Shown here: in pieces, positions 1-11,276 of the stretch
How positions within the stretch are numbered: the stretch's first letter is position 1
Layout of the letters: each line of letters begins with the position of its first letter
Assembly: GCA_021234155.1 (NCBI GenBank)
Contig: JAJEKV010000006.1
Location: 11,373,317-11,437,316 of the forward strand
Length of the DNA: 64,000 nt
Origin: Isoetes taiwanensis
Lineage: Eukaryota > Streptophyta > Lycopodiopsida > Isoetales > Isoetaceae
Direction of reading: 5' to 3'
Notes under the pieces: model-generated
What the model was told of the DNA's origin: nothing
Database searches by the model: none
What the model saw: the letters and a program-made list of their open reading frames with translations, nothing else
Made by a program: the position numbers and the translations under genes

Positions 1-384
1 TCATATATCTACTCAAACAAGGGTCAACGCTGAAACTAACCGGTATTATAGCTATCTCTCTGGTTCTCCATCCTCTGGCTGGAACCAAGGTTGAACAGTA
101 GCTCCTCCTCCACCAATCTCCCCCAATTCGGGGCAAATTGGGCCCAATTTGGATGTCCCAAATTAGCAAGCCTGCCTTGCCCAATCGATTTGGGCCAGGT
201 GGCAACTCTAGTTTGGTCATTATTAACTAATTTAATATTTTAACCTCTTTTAATGTTAGGTTAAGCCCTAAATTCGAATTAGGGTTTTTGAGGTTAGGTT
301 TCCACCTTAATAATTAATGATTAACATAGCTACGACGTCTCATGTATTTATACCCAAAAGGTGTATAAATATGCGTAGCCCTGT
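1..384 (-). repeat. End of an LTR-L copy (3' LTR of element A), cut by window edge
   Basis: This stretch matches the last part of the LTR at 47982-49743: the same run from the 'ctactcaaacaa' motif through 'taacatagctac' to a terminal 'tgtca'. It is followed directly by sequence related to the chromovirus 3' region at 27131-27590, so I read it as the 3' LTR of a minus-strand chromovirus (element A). The start lies outside the window. Confidence 0.7.
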
Positions 385-699
385 CAAAATCAACACTCAA
401 AGGTATAGTACATAAATAAGCACACTATTGGTCCTTGGCGGACCCTAGACTATAGGGCATGGCAATGCAAACAGAAAATACGTATCACAACAAGAACATG
501 GGCCCGAAGCGACCCTTAGAAGAACTGTAGATGCTAAGCTATATGCTTTTGGCCTGCATAATTACAAGATATCAGAGTCTATAAATTAATTTATATGTTG
601 TGGTTGAAGGGACCACCCCCTTTGAAGAAGAAAGGAAAAGAAGGGGGAAGCCTATCGTGCCTAAGGCTTGCCAGTCGTCTCGGCATAAGGAATGGCAAT
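385..699 (-). mobile_element. 3' internal segment of chromovirus element A
   Basis: This segment is related to 27131-27572, sharing a 'ttgtggttgaaggga' block and a final 'taaggaatggcaat'. No coding sequence is visible. It stops at the 5-bp target gcaat (695-699), where the composite element is inserted; the same family sequence resumes at 34902. I read it as the 3' untranslated part of a minus-strand Ty3/gypsy chromovirus. Confidence 0.65.
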
Positions 700-855
700 T
701 GTGACGCTCCCCGGCTCTATACGGTGCTCCCACCGTACAGATACGGGAAATCCCCTCTTCTATGGCCACTATACCACCATAGAAAGGCCCTCCGTCGGAC
801 TCGGACCACTTGTGATGGGCAAGTGTCCGGGTGAAGGACACAGAGGTGTCATTCG
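700..855 (-). repeat. LTR-L left copy, first part (interrupted by GT1)
   Basis: The sequence matches 25569-25725 almost base for base ('gacgctccccggctctat', 'gtgatgggcaagtgtccgg'). It stops at attcg (851-855), the target duplicated by the GT1 insertion, and resumes at 11874. Confidence 0.85.
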
Positions 856-1400
856 TGTTAGTCCTGTACGTCCTGGTACAGGACTATTCATGCACACGGA
901 GGACCAGGTCAAGAACAAGGAGCCACAGTCAGGTCCAGGTCAGTCGTCAAAAGCCCAGCAAAAGACCAAGCAACAGGCCACGCCCGCGACAAAGAAGAGG
1001 CCGGATTTCAGGCATTTCAAGAGGCACCGCCAGTATTCCTGCAAATCAGGCCTCCTTCCAGGAGTCGGCACCGAGATCTGACAAAGTGTCTATATTGGGC
1101 CAGAGGCCATTGTACCATATATAGGAGTAGAGCTAGCACTCGAGTTTTTTTAGATGAGTTTTTGGTCTTGTCTCCATTCAGTTTCTCTCTATTGCGAGAG
1201 CTCATGTATCATCATTGATATCAAAGAGTTTTGTTCTCACCAATTGTGTTCTCATTGTCATCTGTTGTTCTCTCTCTTTTTCCTTTTCCTTTGTTTCTTT
1301 TGCAAATCCCGCGTGACACAGCTACCGGATTCTCCTATTTGATCCATGGGTCCTCACAGAGGGCTGTCTTGCAGGAGTTGCCGAACCCAGACCCCAAACA
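856..1400 (+). repeat. GT1 5' LTR
   Basis: It starts TGTTAGTCC and ends CCCCAAACA. Compared with the 3' LTR it lacks 35 bp near position 1003 and 12 bp near 973. A TATATATAG motif near 1118 is a plausible promoter TATA element. Confidence 0.93.
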
Positions 1401-1401
1401 C

Positions 1402-1417
1402 TGTCGCCGCTGCCGGG
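1402..1417 (+). promoter_or_regulatory. GT1 primer-binding site, tRNA-Asp type
   Basis: The sequence TGTCGCCGCTGCCGGG lies one base after the 5' LTR. It matches the TGGCGCCGTTGCCGGG primer site typical of plant Athila/Tat-type gypsy elements with two mismatches. This primes minus-strand DNA synthesis. Confidence 0.8.
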
Positions 1418-1448
1418 TCTGATTTTTCCTTTTTTCCTTCTTTCCATT

Positions 1449-4400
1449 ATGTCGGCTCGTGGTTTCACTCCGGAAGAATTTCTTTGCCAAACGGCGGCTC
1501 GTTTGGAGCGCCATCAACGACGCGAGGCTGTTCGGGATATGTATGACACTGCTATGACATTGAGGGTGGTCGTGTCCGCTCAAGAGCTCAGTCGTCACCT
1601 CCTACTCCTCGTGCTCATTCTAGACTAGGGTCTCCCCCTGTGTGTCGGCATTGCTCTCAACCTCAGTCGCCCCATCACACGTCTGTTCAGCCCACGCCTC
1701 ACTATTTCCAGACTCCTGAAAGCACCTATATTCATATACCTTCAGGCCACACCCCTCTGCCGTTACAACCTTCTTCACCTCCTGCAGGGATGGGCTATCC
1801 TCAAGTGTCCTTTGGCCCTCCCCACGTTCACGAATTTCAGACTTCTCCATCTTTTCAGTACGCTCTTCCTGTTTACCAACTTACTGATCTCAAACCTAAT
1901 GAGGCAGGGTCTCAGGGTCCTTCCCCACCGGAAGCTACCTTTTCTGCCCCTCTGGATTTTTCTGTTCCACCACCGCAGTACTCTCAGCACATGGCTGCTC
2001 CACCTATCTATGCGCCAGTTCCGCCTTCATCTCCTTCTCACAATTTGAAGCTGACTTATCCAACGTTTGACAACACTAAAGGCAAACCTCTAGATCAGAG
2101 TGCTCAAGCTCATATAGAAGAATTTGAGGCCTTGGCCATACTGAATGGTCATGCGCAACCTCAACTCAAGTTTCATATTTTCTCTACCACGTTAAGAGGC
2201 GCCCCTCATCAATGGCTCATGGCCAACAAAAGCCACTGGAAGCAAAATTGGCAAGAAATGAAAACCGCATTCCTTTGTCACTATGGCACCACGGATGATG
2301 ATCAACTCCTGCTCAAGCAACTCAATGATCTTCAGCAGCAACCCATGGAGTCTGCCCGTGATTTTGCCGACCGTCTTCACATCCTCATCAGTAAACTCCA
2401 GGAGTACCCCACGCAAAGCCAGATTCTCGTCTGGTTTCTGCAGGGCCTTCCTCCTGCCATTCGTCTCATGATGGAGTACCTGCGTCCCAGGTCTTTGGAG
2501 CAGGCGATTGAATTGATCAATCACTCGGTCAATGTTTCCTCTCGAGGTGTTGCTCTCACGGAACTACCTTTCATGCCCCCCGTCATGGTTCCTCAGAATG
2601 CCGTCCAACCAGCACAAACAAATCCACAACGCCCCCAGATCTGGTGCCATATCTGTAAATATCAAGGACATTTGGCCAATGAATGCAACTCTTCAAATGG
2701 GCTCCTCATTGTAAAAGGTGCAATATGTGCAATCATGCCACGGAAGAATGCACTCGTTCTCATCCTGCATCTTTCCGGAATAAAATGGTTTTTCAAGTAC
2801 AGACCACACCTCAGCAACAACCACCATATCAACCTCAGCAATATCAAGCTCAGCCCACTCAACAGTATCAACAACAACAACAACCTCAGCAGTCACGTGG
2901 ACAAGGCTCTCGTCCTCCTTTTGATCCTTCCAAGACTCAATGCTATCATTGTCATGAATGGGGTCACACCACCACGGCGTGCCCTCAACTTCCGCAAGTT
3001 CAAGTCCAACTCCCAGGTACAAATCAGCCTGCTTCTGTACGCCTCATGGCTTATCAGCTGTGGGTTGCCAATGGTAAACAAGGACCTCGCCCTGTTTTGA
3101 GAAAGCCCCCACGCCCACCTCAACAACAGAGACCTCAGCAAGCTGCATCCACCTCAAATCCTCTGGATCAACAAGCTCAAGAGGAAATCTATCAGGCACT
3201 CAACCCTCCAGTACAGCAGTCCAATTGGGTTGGTCTGGTTTCACGCCAGACCAGGGCTTCACGCCCCTTGACCATCATCCCTCACGACACGCAACCTGCT
3301 TTTGCTGTAGAGACGGCACCACATGAAGAAGACAAAAAAGTGCATTTCGCGCCTGACCTCGATAAATTCATGTCTCACGTCATGCCCAAGGTGAGACAGA
3401 GTATTCTTCAACTCATGCAGGCTGCAGAAGGCCGCACCCTGGCCAATGTTCATGTCACCACTCGGGCTCGGCAGCGTCAGGAGGCACCATCATCATCTAC
3501 AAGCACCCGCTCTCAGCCGTATCCTAATATTGCTACAGAGGTGGAGCTTTTCAAAGAAGTTTCAGCTTCTTTACCTCAGTCTCCTGCTCCTTTGGATCCT
3601 GCTGATCATTTTTCTCACGTTCCACTGGAACTTCAAGAAGAACTTGCCAAAATCAAGATACCTTTGAGCCTCGCCACCATTTTGAAACTCTGTCCAGCTC
3701 TCAAAGATCAGTTACCTGTTCCCACTATTTTAGTTGGAGCTGTTGCAACCTCAACACCCACGGTGCATGCCACGGTGGGCAATCAGCACATCAATCATGT
3801 TCAAATTGATGGCGGTAGTGCCGTCAATCTTATTACTGATAAGCTCAGAAAGCAATTGGGGATCAAACAACTATACCGTGCCCCCTATGACATCAAGTTG
3901 GCCAATGGCCATATCACGCGACCACAAGGCGTCACTCCTCTCCTCCATATCAGCATTGGTGATCTCAAATTCCCCTTGGAATTTGGGGTTTGGAAAGCTA
4001 GAGAAGACCCAAGTGATTATGAAATGCTGATAGGTAGACCTTTTCTCCGCCAGGTTAAAAGTATTCATTACTGGGCCACGGACCAACTCGTCATTACAGA
4101 TGACCATCTCAATGCAACTATGGATTTGGAAACTGGCAAATTGATCTCTGTTGAGAATGCCGAATCTTCCATCTCTGACACTGATTCTGAAGAAGCACAG
4201 AATATCTATCATGTTCAGGCTCCACCTGCGAGTCTGCCTCTCTCATCCTACCCGGAGTATGCTGATCCTTGGGGTGAGATGACGCTGGATCAGGACCAGG
4301 CTGTGGCCGCTCTCCTGGACCCTTACCTGGCTTCCTGCAATCGCATTCAACGTCTTGACCATTTTTCGAAAACGGAACTTCCTCCTGCGCCAGTAGATGT

Positions 4401-4593
4401 TCATGCTGTCATGACGCAACCCTTGCTTGATGACACTCAGCAGCCTCTTTTCTTCACCACATGCTTCAACCTCCTGCTGATCATGTTCAGGACACGGAGG
4501 TCGTTCCCCATATTCAAACTCCAGAGGTGGATATCGTGGACATTGGTAACAATCAACCAGTCCCCTTGCTGCAAATCTACCTCCCAACTATAA
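1449..4593 (+). pseudogene. gag: GT1 gag and protease (broken)
   Basis: This encodes the capsid/nucleocapsid polyprotein and aspartic protease. The likely start is ATG 1449 (MSARGFTPEEF). The frame shifts near 1560 into the frame open from 1640, and again near 2690 into the frame open to 4593. A Pro/Ser-rich N-terminal segment precedes a gag core around 2080-2530 (QWLMANKSHWK region). Three zinc-knuckle-like motifs follow: CHICKYQGHLANEC (about 2643), CNMCNHATEEC (about 2724) and CYHCHEWGHTTTAC (about 2941). A Gln-rich stretch lies between them. The protease shows IDGGSAVNLI (about 3808), the DGGS form seen in Athila/Tat relatives rather than DTGA/DSGA, and IGRPFL (about 4031). After about 4440 the frame decays and the true path moves to the RT frame. 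Two frameshifts mean no intact Gag can be made from this copy. Confidence 0.85.
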
Positions 4594-7230
4594 AGCACGC
4601 GCTGTGACGCTGTTCAAAAATTTCAAACATATTTTCGCTTGGAGCTACAAAGACCTTCGAGGTATCAAAAAAGAATTGGGGGAACTCACTATTCCTATCA
4701 AACCTGATGCACGCCCCATCTAGCAACGACAGTACAGGCTCAACCCAAATTACCGTGACCGTGTCAAGGCCAAAATTGATAAACTCTTAGCTGCAGGCTT
4801 GATTTATGAGGTCAAACACTCTGAATGGATGAGCCCCATCGTCATTGCTCTCAAGCACAATGGTAAGATCCGCGTTTGTGTGGACTACCAGAAACTCAAC
4901 CAGGCCACGGAGCGTGATCATTTCCCGCTTCCCTTCACCGACCAGGTTCTTGAAGAGGTTGCTGGTCATGAGATGTACTCTTTCATGGATGGATTTTCAG
5001 GGTACAATCAAATTTCTATCAAGAAAGAAGATCAACTTAAAACTACCTTCACCACCCCGTGGGGCACTTTTGCCTACAAGGTGGTACCTTTTGGTTTATC
5101 AAACTTTCCTTCCACATTTCAGCGCATCATGCTCTCGGTCTTTCATGACTATATGAAGGATAATCCTTTTCTCCAGATCTTTCAAGATGACTTTTCAGCC
5201 TACAGCTCCATGAATGATCACTTGGAGAAGTTAGAACTCGTCTTTCAAAAATGTGATGAATCTGGAATCAGTCTCAATCCTGAGAAATGTACCTTCTGCG
5301 TCACCTCAGGTGTTCTTTTGGGTCATGTGGTTAGTAAAGAAGGGATCACCACGGATCCTGCTAAAATTAGTTGTGTACTGAAGGCTCACGCACCATCTAA
5401 TATCAAAGAGACACGTTCTTTCCTGGGTAAGGTTAATTACTATTCCACCTTCATTCCTGGACTTGCAGCTATAGCTGATCCCATTCATAAACTCACGGGT
5501 GATGAATCCGCTTGGGCTTGGAATCCTCAGGCGAAAGCTGCTTTCCAGAAGTTGAAGCTGTTACTTACTCGGGCACCGGTACTTGTTCCTCCTCAATGGG
5601 ACAAGCCTTTTCACGTTCATGTTGATGTCTCTGCTTTTGCCATTAGTGTTGTTCTTTCTCAGGTCTATGATGAGCAAACAGATAAGCCAATCCGCTATGC
5701 CAGCAGGAAACTCAATCCTGCTGAGGGCAACTACTCTGCTACGGAACGGGAAGCGTTGGGCTTAGTTTTCTGTGTTCAACGTTTCCACCATTATTTGTTG
5801 GGAAGCAAGATCAAGTTCTTTGTTGATCATCAAGCTCTTCTTTACTTAATCAACAAAGCCACGCCCACGGGTAGAATTACTCGTTGGGTCCTTCTTCTGC
5901 AAGAATTCGCTCCCTTCGAAATCGTTCATAAGGCAGGCAAGTCTCATGTGGTGCCTGATTACCTTTTACGCATTCACACAGATGACACCTCCACGGGTAT
6001 TTCTGACGCCTTTCCAGATGCTCAACTATTCCTTGTCACAACCACGCCCTATTGGTTCCACAACTTTCAGCAATATTTTCTCATTGGTGCTCTTCCCTCC
6101 GAAGATCCCATGCTCTCTCCAGAAAAGCTTCGCTCACGCCGCCGTCAGTTTCTCCGTGAAGTCCGTGTCTACACCATGGTTGCGGGACATCTGTACAAAC
6201 GCGGCAAAGACATGGTCCTCCGTCATTGTGTCCTTCCTTATGAGGTGCCCGATATCATTCGACAAGCCCATGATGGGCTTGGTGGTGGTCATTTCAGTGG
6301 TGACACCACGACACGCAAAATTCTTCTGGCCCACGCTCTTCAAGGATGCCCATGCTCACGCTCGTACGTGTGACGTCTGTCAGCATGTGGGAAGGCCCAT
6401 GGCCCGTGACGCTCTTCCATTGACGTCGGTCGCCACGCCCCTTCCCTTCAGCAAACGGGGAATGGACTTTGTGGGGCCCATGGATCCACCTGCGCGGCAC
6501 ACCCGTGCCCGCTACATTCTGGTCATCACTGATTATGCTACAAAATGGGCGGAGGCTTGTGCACTTCCGGACAACACTGCAGCCAGCAAGGCTAAGGTTC
6601 TGTACACACACATCATTACGCGTTTTGGTTGTCCCACGGAACTTATTTTGTCAATCACACTATCAAGGAGCTGACGGATTATCTTCATATCCAGCACAGG
6701 AAGAGTACCCCTTACTATCCTCAAGGGAATAGTTTGGCTGAAAGTACAAACAAAACTCTCATCATTATTCTCAAGAAAATTTGTGATGCTTCTCGCACAT
6801 ATTGGCAAGACAAGTTGCCTACTGTTCTTTGGGCTTACAACACCAGTTTCAAAATTGCTACTGGCCACACTCCCTTCAAACTGGTTTATGGTCAAGAAGC
6901 TCTTATGCCCTTTGAATATATCCTTCCGTCTCTTCGTTTCCAACTAGCTACAACACATAATCCATCTTCTGCTCTGAAAGAAAGGGCTTATCAACTTGAA
7001 CAGTTGGATGAACTTAGGAGAGATGCTTATATTCGTGTTCTTCATGGCCAACAGTTGCAGAAATCGTTGCATGACAAACATCTGAAAGCCAAAACATTTC
7101 ACGAAGGTGATTTGGTTCTTCTTTATGACTCTCGTTATAAAAAATTTTCGGGTAAATTAAAGTTTCGTTGATTGGGTCCGTATCAAATTCTGCAAGTGGT
7201 GCAGCCCAGTGTTTTTAAACTAGCCGAGTT
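4594..7230 (+). pseudogene. pol: GT1 reverse transcriptase, RNase H and integrase (broken)
   Basis: The enzymes copy the RNA and insert the cDNA. The RT domain runs about 4600-5500: SPIVIALKHNGKIRVCVDY, then the active site IFQDDFSAYS at about 5190, then LGHVVSKEGI. The residue before DD is Gln, which is unusual. RNase H follows (HVHVDVSAFAI, ATEREALG, FFVDHQALLY; 5600-5850). Integrase shows the zinc-binding H..H/C..C (HDGLGGGHFSGD, CDVCQHVG), the core GMDFVGPMD, and the DDE glutamate in NSLAESTNKT near 6735. Damage: a stop TAG near 4722, a frameshift near 6340 inside the integrase zinc finger, a frameshift with apparent loss of DDE-core sequence near 6640, and a stop near 7169. This ordering (RT-RH-INT) is Ty3/gypsy. 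Confidence 0.9.
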
Positions 7231-7452
7231 AGATGGTTACCTACATTAGTTAATGGTTTTCGCCTAAAACAATTTCGTACAGAAGATACAAGCGTTCATA
7301 CACATGATCAACAACAACATTCCGACTCCACAGATAGTGACTAAGCGGCATATTTATATTATATTAGTGGCGAAAAACAAAAGGTGGGCATTGCCCATAT
7401 ACATCCGCTATGGGCAGAGCCCTAATTACAAAATCCTAAGTTAAAAGAACCC

Positions 7453-7698
7453 CTACTCCGGGTTTGGAGCAGAGGTGATGCGGAGCACAAGGTAGCGGCA
7501 GTGCTCAGGCTCCCAGCGCAGATGAATTACCACCTCGATAGGTGTCGTCTTGGGGTCAGGGTGCTCCGCCATTGCGCCACACCAGCCGTCCATCCGGATG
7601 CCACGGTTGCAACATTTCCAGAGGTCCATCGCGTTCATTTTGCAGGTGATCCATTCCTGGCAACTAGTCGGCATAGTACATTCATCATCCATGCTCAC
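7453..7698 (-). CDS. Antisense small ORF between pol and extra ORF of GT1
   Basis: An 81-aa antisense ORF starts ATGAGCATGG, ends CCGGAGTAG, and has no internal stop, unlike every sense frame of GT1. It is rich in Cys, Trp and Met (CQEWITCKMNAMDLWKCC, then GWCGAMAEHPDPK). I recognise no domain. A TATATAAG box with a GC-rich surround lies about 35 bp upstream (7731-7741) and a reversed CCAAT motif sits at about 7768. AT-rich sequence that could hold a poly(A) signal follows at 7340-7370. Extra ORFs, some antisense, between pol and the 3' LTR are known in Tat-type gypsy elements. It may be a chance ORF; the promoter-like context is the main argument for it. Confidence 0.4.
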   Translation of the reverse strand: MSMDDECTMPTSCQEWITCKMNAMDLWKCCNRGIRMDGWCGAMAEHPDPKTTPIEVVIHLRWEPEHCRYLVLRITSAPNPE

Positions 7699-7730
7699 GA
7701 AATGGTGTTTCAGCTTCGACCACTGCTCGT

Positions 7731-7790
7731 CTTATATAGCCCAACCGCTTGGAGCTCTGCCGACGTGGACCAATCACAAAATTGCTAACG
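7731..7790 (-). promoter_or_regulatory. Putative antisense promoter inside GT1
   Basis: Reading the minus strand: an ATTGG (CCAAT-box complement) near 7768, a CACGTCGGC element near 7762, then GGGCTATATAAGACG (TATA at about 7735), then the antisense ATG about 35 bp on. The plus strand of the same block carries ACGTGGACCAATCAC, so the segment could fire in both directions and also serve the sense extra ORF at 8239. Confidence 0.4.
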
Positions 7791-7799
7791 TGGTTGCAA

Positions 7800-8238
7800 T
7801 GCAAGGCTCTTTCTAAATGCATAATTTTTCTCCCGCCGCATATCTAGCCATGGTCCTGTCTGACACATTCTCCTTTATGCTATCCCACTTCCAGTTGCCG
7901 GCATTAATTGCCATCCCTTCCTTTTACGCCCGTCAGTCATTATTATTTGTACCTTCGCCCAACTGTCAAATCCTACCGTTCCTTCACGATTTATCTCCGC
8001 CGTTCATCTGCCTCCCCTTCATTACTCTGGGACTTGGCCAAAATTTCGCCTCTCAATTGTCCCCTTCCGATCTGTTGCCACCTGGCCCCATCAACGACCC
8101 CTTTTTCCTTCTCATCATGCCTTTTCGCCACAGCCGTGTGCCCTAATACCTTTTCGCCTTCCTTCGTTTTCGTCTTCCGCTCTCCGCCCTCCGGCTTCTT
8201 TCAATCTGCTCTTACGCTTCCTTCCTTCGTCTCTTGCC
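7800..8238 (+). other. Pyrimidine-rich leader before GT1 extra ORF
   Basis: This 440-bp C/T-rich stretch has no supported ORF. It separates the putative bidirectional promoter from the ATG of the extra ORF at 8239 and could be its 5' leader. Confidence 0.35.
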
Positions 8239-11228
8239 ATGGCTGTTTCACCAAAATTCCCTACTCTTTAGGTTGCTGCTCCAATGTAGCCAGCCTTTTT
8301 TGAGTCTGTTACTATTTCCACTCCTACCTTTCGTGATGCTTTGGAAGGTCCCAGTCGCGCAGTTGCAGAACGCCACCGGCTGTATGAATTCTCTAGGCAG
8401 GAACTTCCTGCTCCGAATCCGAACCAACTCCGCCAGTTTGTTGCTAACATGGTCAACACCACGGCGGGTTATGCCACCAGAGTCGATCAGACAGATATTT
8501 TATTCACTCCTGGTCTTCTTTCTCAGGTATTCCAGTTACCTCTTTGCATACCTTCTTTGTCTTGGGCTGCTTTACAGGAACAGGATGTCGCACAATATGG
8601 CCAACCTCCTTATCAGGCAAACACTCATCGTCTCACGAACATTGCCAAGTCCCATGATACTTTTGTCAAATTTCTGTGGCGAGAATTCTATGGGTATTCT
8701 ATCAAGAACACCCATATCAATAAGCAGTTTTTCAACATTGTCATCTTGGCCACTCTATTGATTGGCCCCAAATTTTGTTTTTACGTCTCCTTCATGAAAT
8801 TGATCGCATCAGAGCATCCCCTTCGTGGGGCCATGAAGCTACCATAGGTGGTCATCTGCAGGCCATCATCCATCATTGTGTCCCTATCCCCAGTCCCGGT
8901 TCTCAAACATATCAAATCACTGCTTCTCATGCATCCACCAGACCACCTTCAAATCTTATTCCTGTTAACCAACACACTGAAACCTCACGTCATCATGCCC
9001 ACACCCAAGAAAAACCTATATCACTTTCCTCTTCGTCCACAGAAACTGATCATCAACACTCTCAAAATGTTTCCCAGGAGTCCCACTCTCAACGACACCA
9101 CTCTCACAGACAACAGGGCCGAGCACCTCCACCATCCAGACAGGCCTTGTATCAATATCAACAGGATGTCCAAGCCGTCATGCTCAAGCTTCAAGACTCT
9201 CAGGAAACTTTCATGAACGGAATTCAAGGTTACATGGAGACCAACGGAAGCACTTCACAGGGACTTCCAGGCCACCACCATTAAGATTCAATCTCTGGAA
9301 GATAGTCTTCAACAAAAGCACGAGGCTCTTTTACAGGCCCGTGAATCTCTCAAGGCGGAGCAAGAACAGACTAGCCTGCTTGGTGATCAACAGACTCAAT
9401 TACAGTCCACCATTCAAGAATTGTTGGAGCAGATCAAGACCAAGGACACAACCCTGGCTGACCTCCAAACAATGTACACGGATCTCTCTCAAAATTACAA
9501 CAATCAGCTCAACGAGCTCAAGGGGCGCACAGAGCAGATCAATTCTCTTGAAGGCCAATTATCCACACTTCAAAGTCAGGTAACGCCTCTCCAGGTTCAA
9601 CTCACAGAGGCTCAAAAACAGAAGATCATTGATGATGCAGAGATAGACACTCTTCGGCTTCACCACTCTACTCAAGTGCCTTCATCTTTACAGGCCACGC
9701 TCTCTCACTGGAAATTCCAAGATCAGTCCCGTCTTCTTGCTGACAAAGATAATCGGATCAGAGACTTAGAGCATTAACTCAAGCAAGTTGTTCAATCCGC
9801 AGAAGAAGCCCAGAGTCAACATGAGGTATATATTGATATTGCTCTCCGCATTCCTACGGACTTCTGTACCCCTTCAAGTTATCTGGATTATGTGGTTGTC
9901 CGACGCCACCTTTTTCTTCTCAAGTGGTACTCGGCAAACGGCAAGATTAATGCGCAGCCCCTGGGCAGCGCGGATTTTCTCAGGATCTGGCCGGACCTTT
10001 CCGTTGAAGACAAAGGCTTACTCTGTGCCCTCTTAGTCTTTGATCAAATCCACTGTGAGGATTCTGATTTGGTTATCTTTCGTGTTGTCCAGCCTATGGC
10101 TTATATTTTTCATGATTTTTATCTGGCTGACACACAAGATAAATTCAGAGATGAGGCCCATCGAATTTTCCACGGCAACCCTCATGCTCACTGGTTGTTA
10201 TTAGAAAACAATCCGTATTTACAGGATCCTGCTCGGTTCAACACTCTCTGCACTGAGTACATGCCTGAGCTTGCTCATCACCTACCTCTATGGCAAGCTG
10301 AGACGCTAGAACAGGTACAGAAGAATTTAGCCCATCCTGAGGATCTTCCATTTGCACAAATTTATATGCAGCACCTGGGTGGCTACAACTCCCTGCGTGC
10401 CCTTCTGGACATCAAGACTATACCCATGGGTTGGGTTAATCCTCCAGTCTATACCATACTCTCAGATTCAGATTGGGACTAGTGGTGCCGTGCTCTTGAT
10501 GCAGACCTTGTTCGTGAATTCAGGGAGCAGGCCCAGCTGCCCACGCCCACGGGCATGGCTCAATATCCGTATGTTTCATTAGGTGCACTTGCACGCCCAA
10601 GGTATCTCACCTCGGATTGGCGTCTTCCCTTTTGAACTAAGGTCCTGGAAGGCCACGCTGGGTGGACTCCTCCTCAGATCTCCACGGATCTCCGCTGGGA
10701 TCCGCGTTTTGTTCGACGCTCTAATTGGGAGAATGGCACTACCTTGGACCACACCAAAAACTGGATCTACATCCCTAATGCACGAGGTTGGGAGACACCC
10801 ACACACGCTGTCTCTGGCCTTGATCTCTTTTCGGAACATGCTGCCACTTCCCCAGATCCATCTGTTCACCGCCAAGCAGGTTTTTGTGCTGCCAGGCCTT
10901 GTTCTCTCGCCAGACAGCGTCCTATTTATTATTGCAACCCGAATGCCAGCATCAGTACCTTCGGCCTCCAGACCTGCCTTCTAATGGAATGCCAGTTTGT
11001 CCCTGCTGAAGCACACGGTGCCTTGAAGAAATGGTGCACTCTGGTTTTCTCATTGACGCTCATCCAGCAATCGGTCTCCACACTCCTGAAGCTCTCCAGG
11101 CACGCCACGATCTCGTTGGGAACTATCATAATGGCCCCCGTCCTCACACCCGCCAGGATGAATTTCAGACTGCTGGGTTCCCACCATCTGAAACAGTTCC
11201 TCCTTTTCTCCTCCCTGAGTGTCGTTGA
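8239..11228 (+). pseudogene. GT1 extra sense ORF after pol (coiled-coil protein, broken)
   Basis: A roughly 980-codon sense reading frame lies between pol and the 3' LTR, where no standard gypsy gene belongs (env-like position). The likely start is ATG 8239 (MAVSPKFPTL). Segments in order: an N-terminal domain 8330-8850 (EGPSRAVAERHRLYEF, FTPGLLSQVFQLP); a Ser/His/Gln-rich linker 8850-9280; a long predicted coiled coil 9290-9780 (DSLQQKHEALLQARESLK onward, strong heptads and many Gln/Glu); and a C-terminal domain 9800-11228 (WVNPPVYTILSDSDWD, TPPQISTDLRWDPRFVRR). It is damaged by stops near 8269, 8287, 9775, 10480 and 10633 and several frameshifts. The C-terminal domain recurs at 46757-47257 without those two late stops, so it was once a real gene. 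No transmembrane or fusion-peptide segment is evident, so env is unlikely. The function is unknown. Confidence 0.7.
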
Positions 11229-11262
11229 AACAGTTCCTCCTTTTCTCCTCCCTGAGTGTCGT
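11191..11262 (+). repeat. 36-bp tandem duplication before GT1 polypurine tract
   Basis: The block starting GAAACAGTTCCTCC and ending GAGTGTCGTT occurs twice head to tail. It covers the last codons of the extra ORF (VPPFLLPECR) and lies just upstream of the polypurine tract. Confidence 0.85.
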
Positions 11263-11264
11263 TT

Positions 11265-11276
11265 GGTGGGGGGGAG
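11265..11276 (+). promoter_or_regulatory. GT1 polypurine tract
   Basis: The G-rich run GGTGGGGGGGAG abuts the 3' LTR start at 11277 and fits the plus-strand priming site of LTR retrotransposons. Confidence 0.8.

Noticed and set aside
572-1124. Short ORFs over 570-1120
   Set aside because: They lie across the LTR-L/GT1 LTR junction and reappear wherever those repeats do; no protein evidence.
8239-11228. GT1 extra ORF as an envelope gene
   Set aside because: Position fits, but there is no signal peptide, no transmembrane anchor and a long coiled coil rich in Gln instead.
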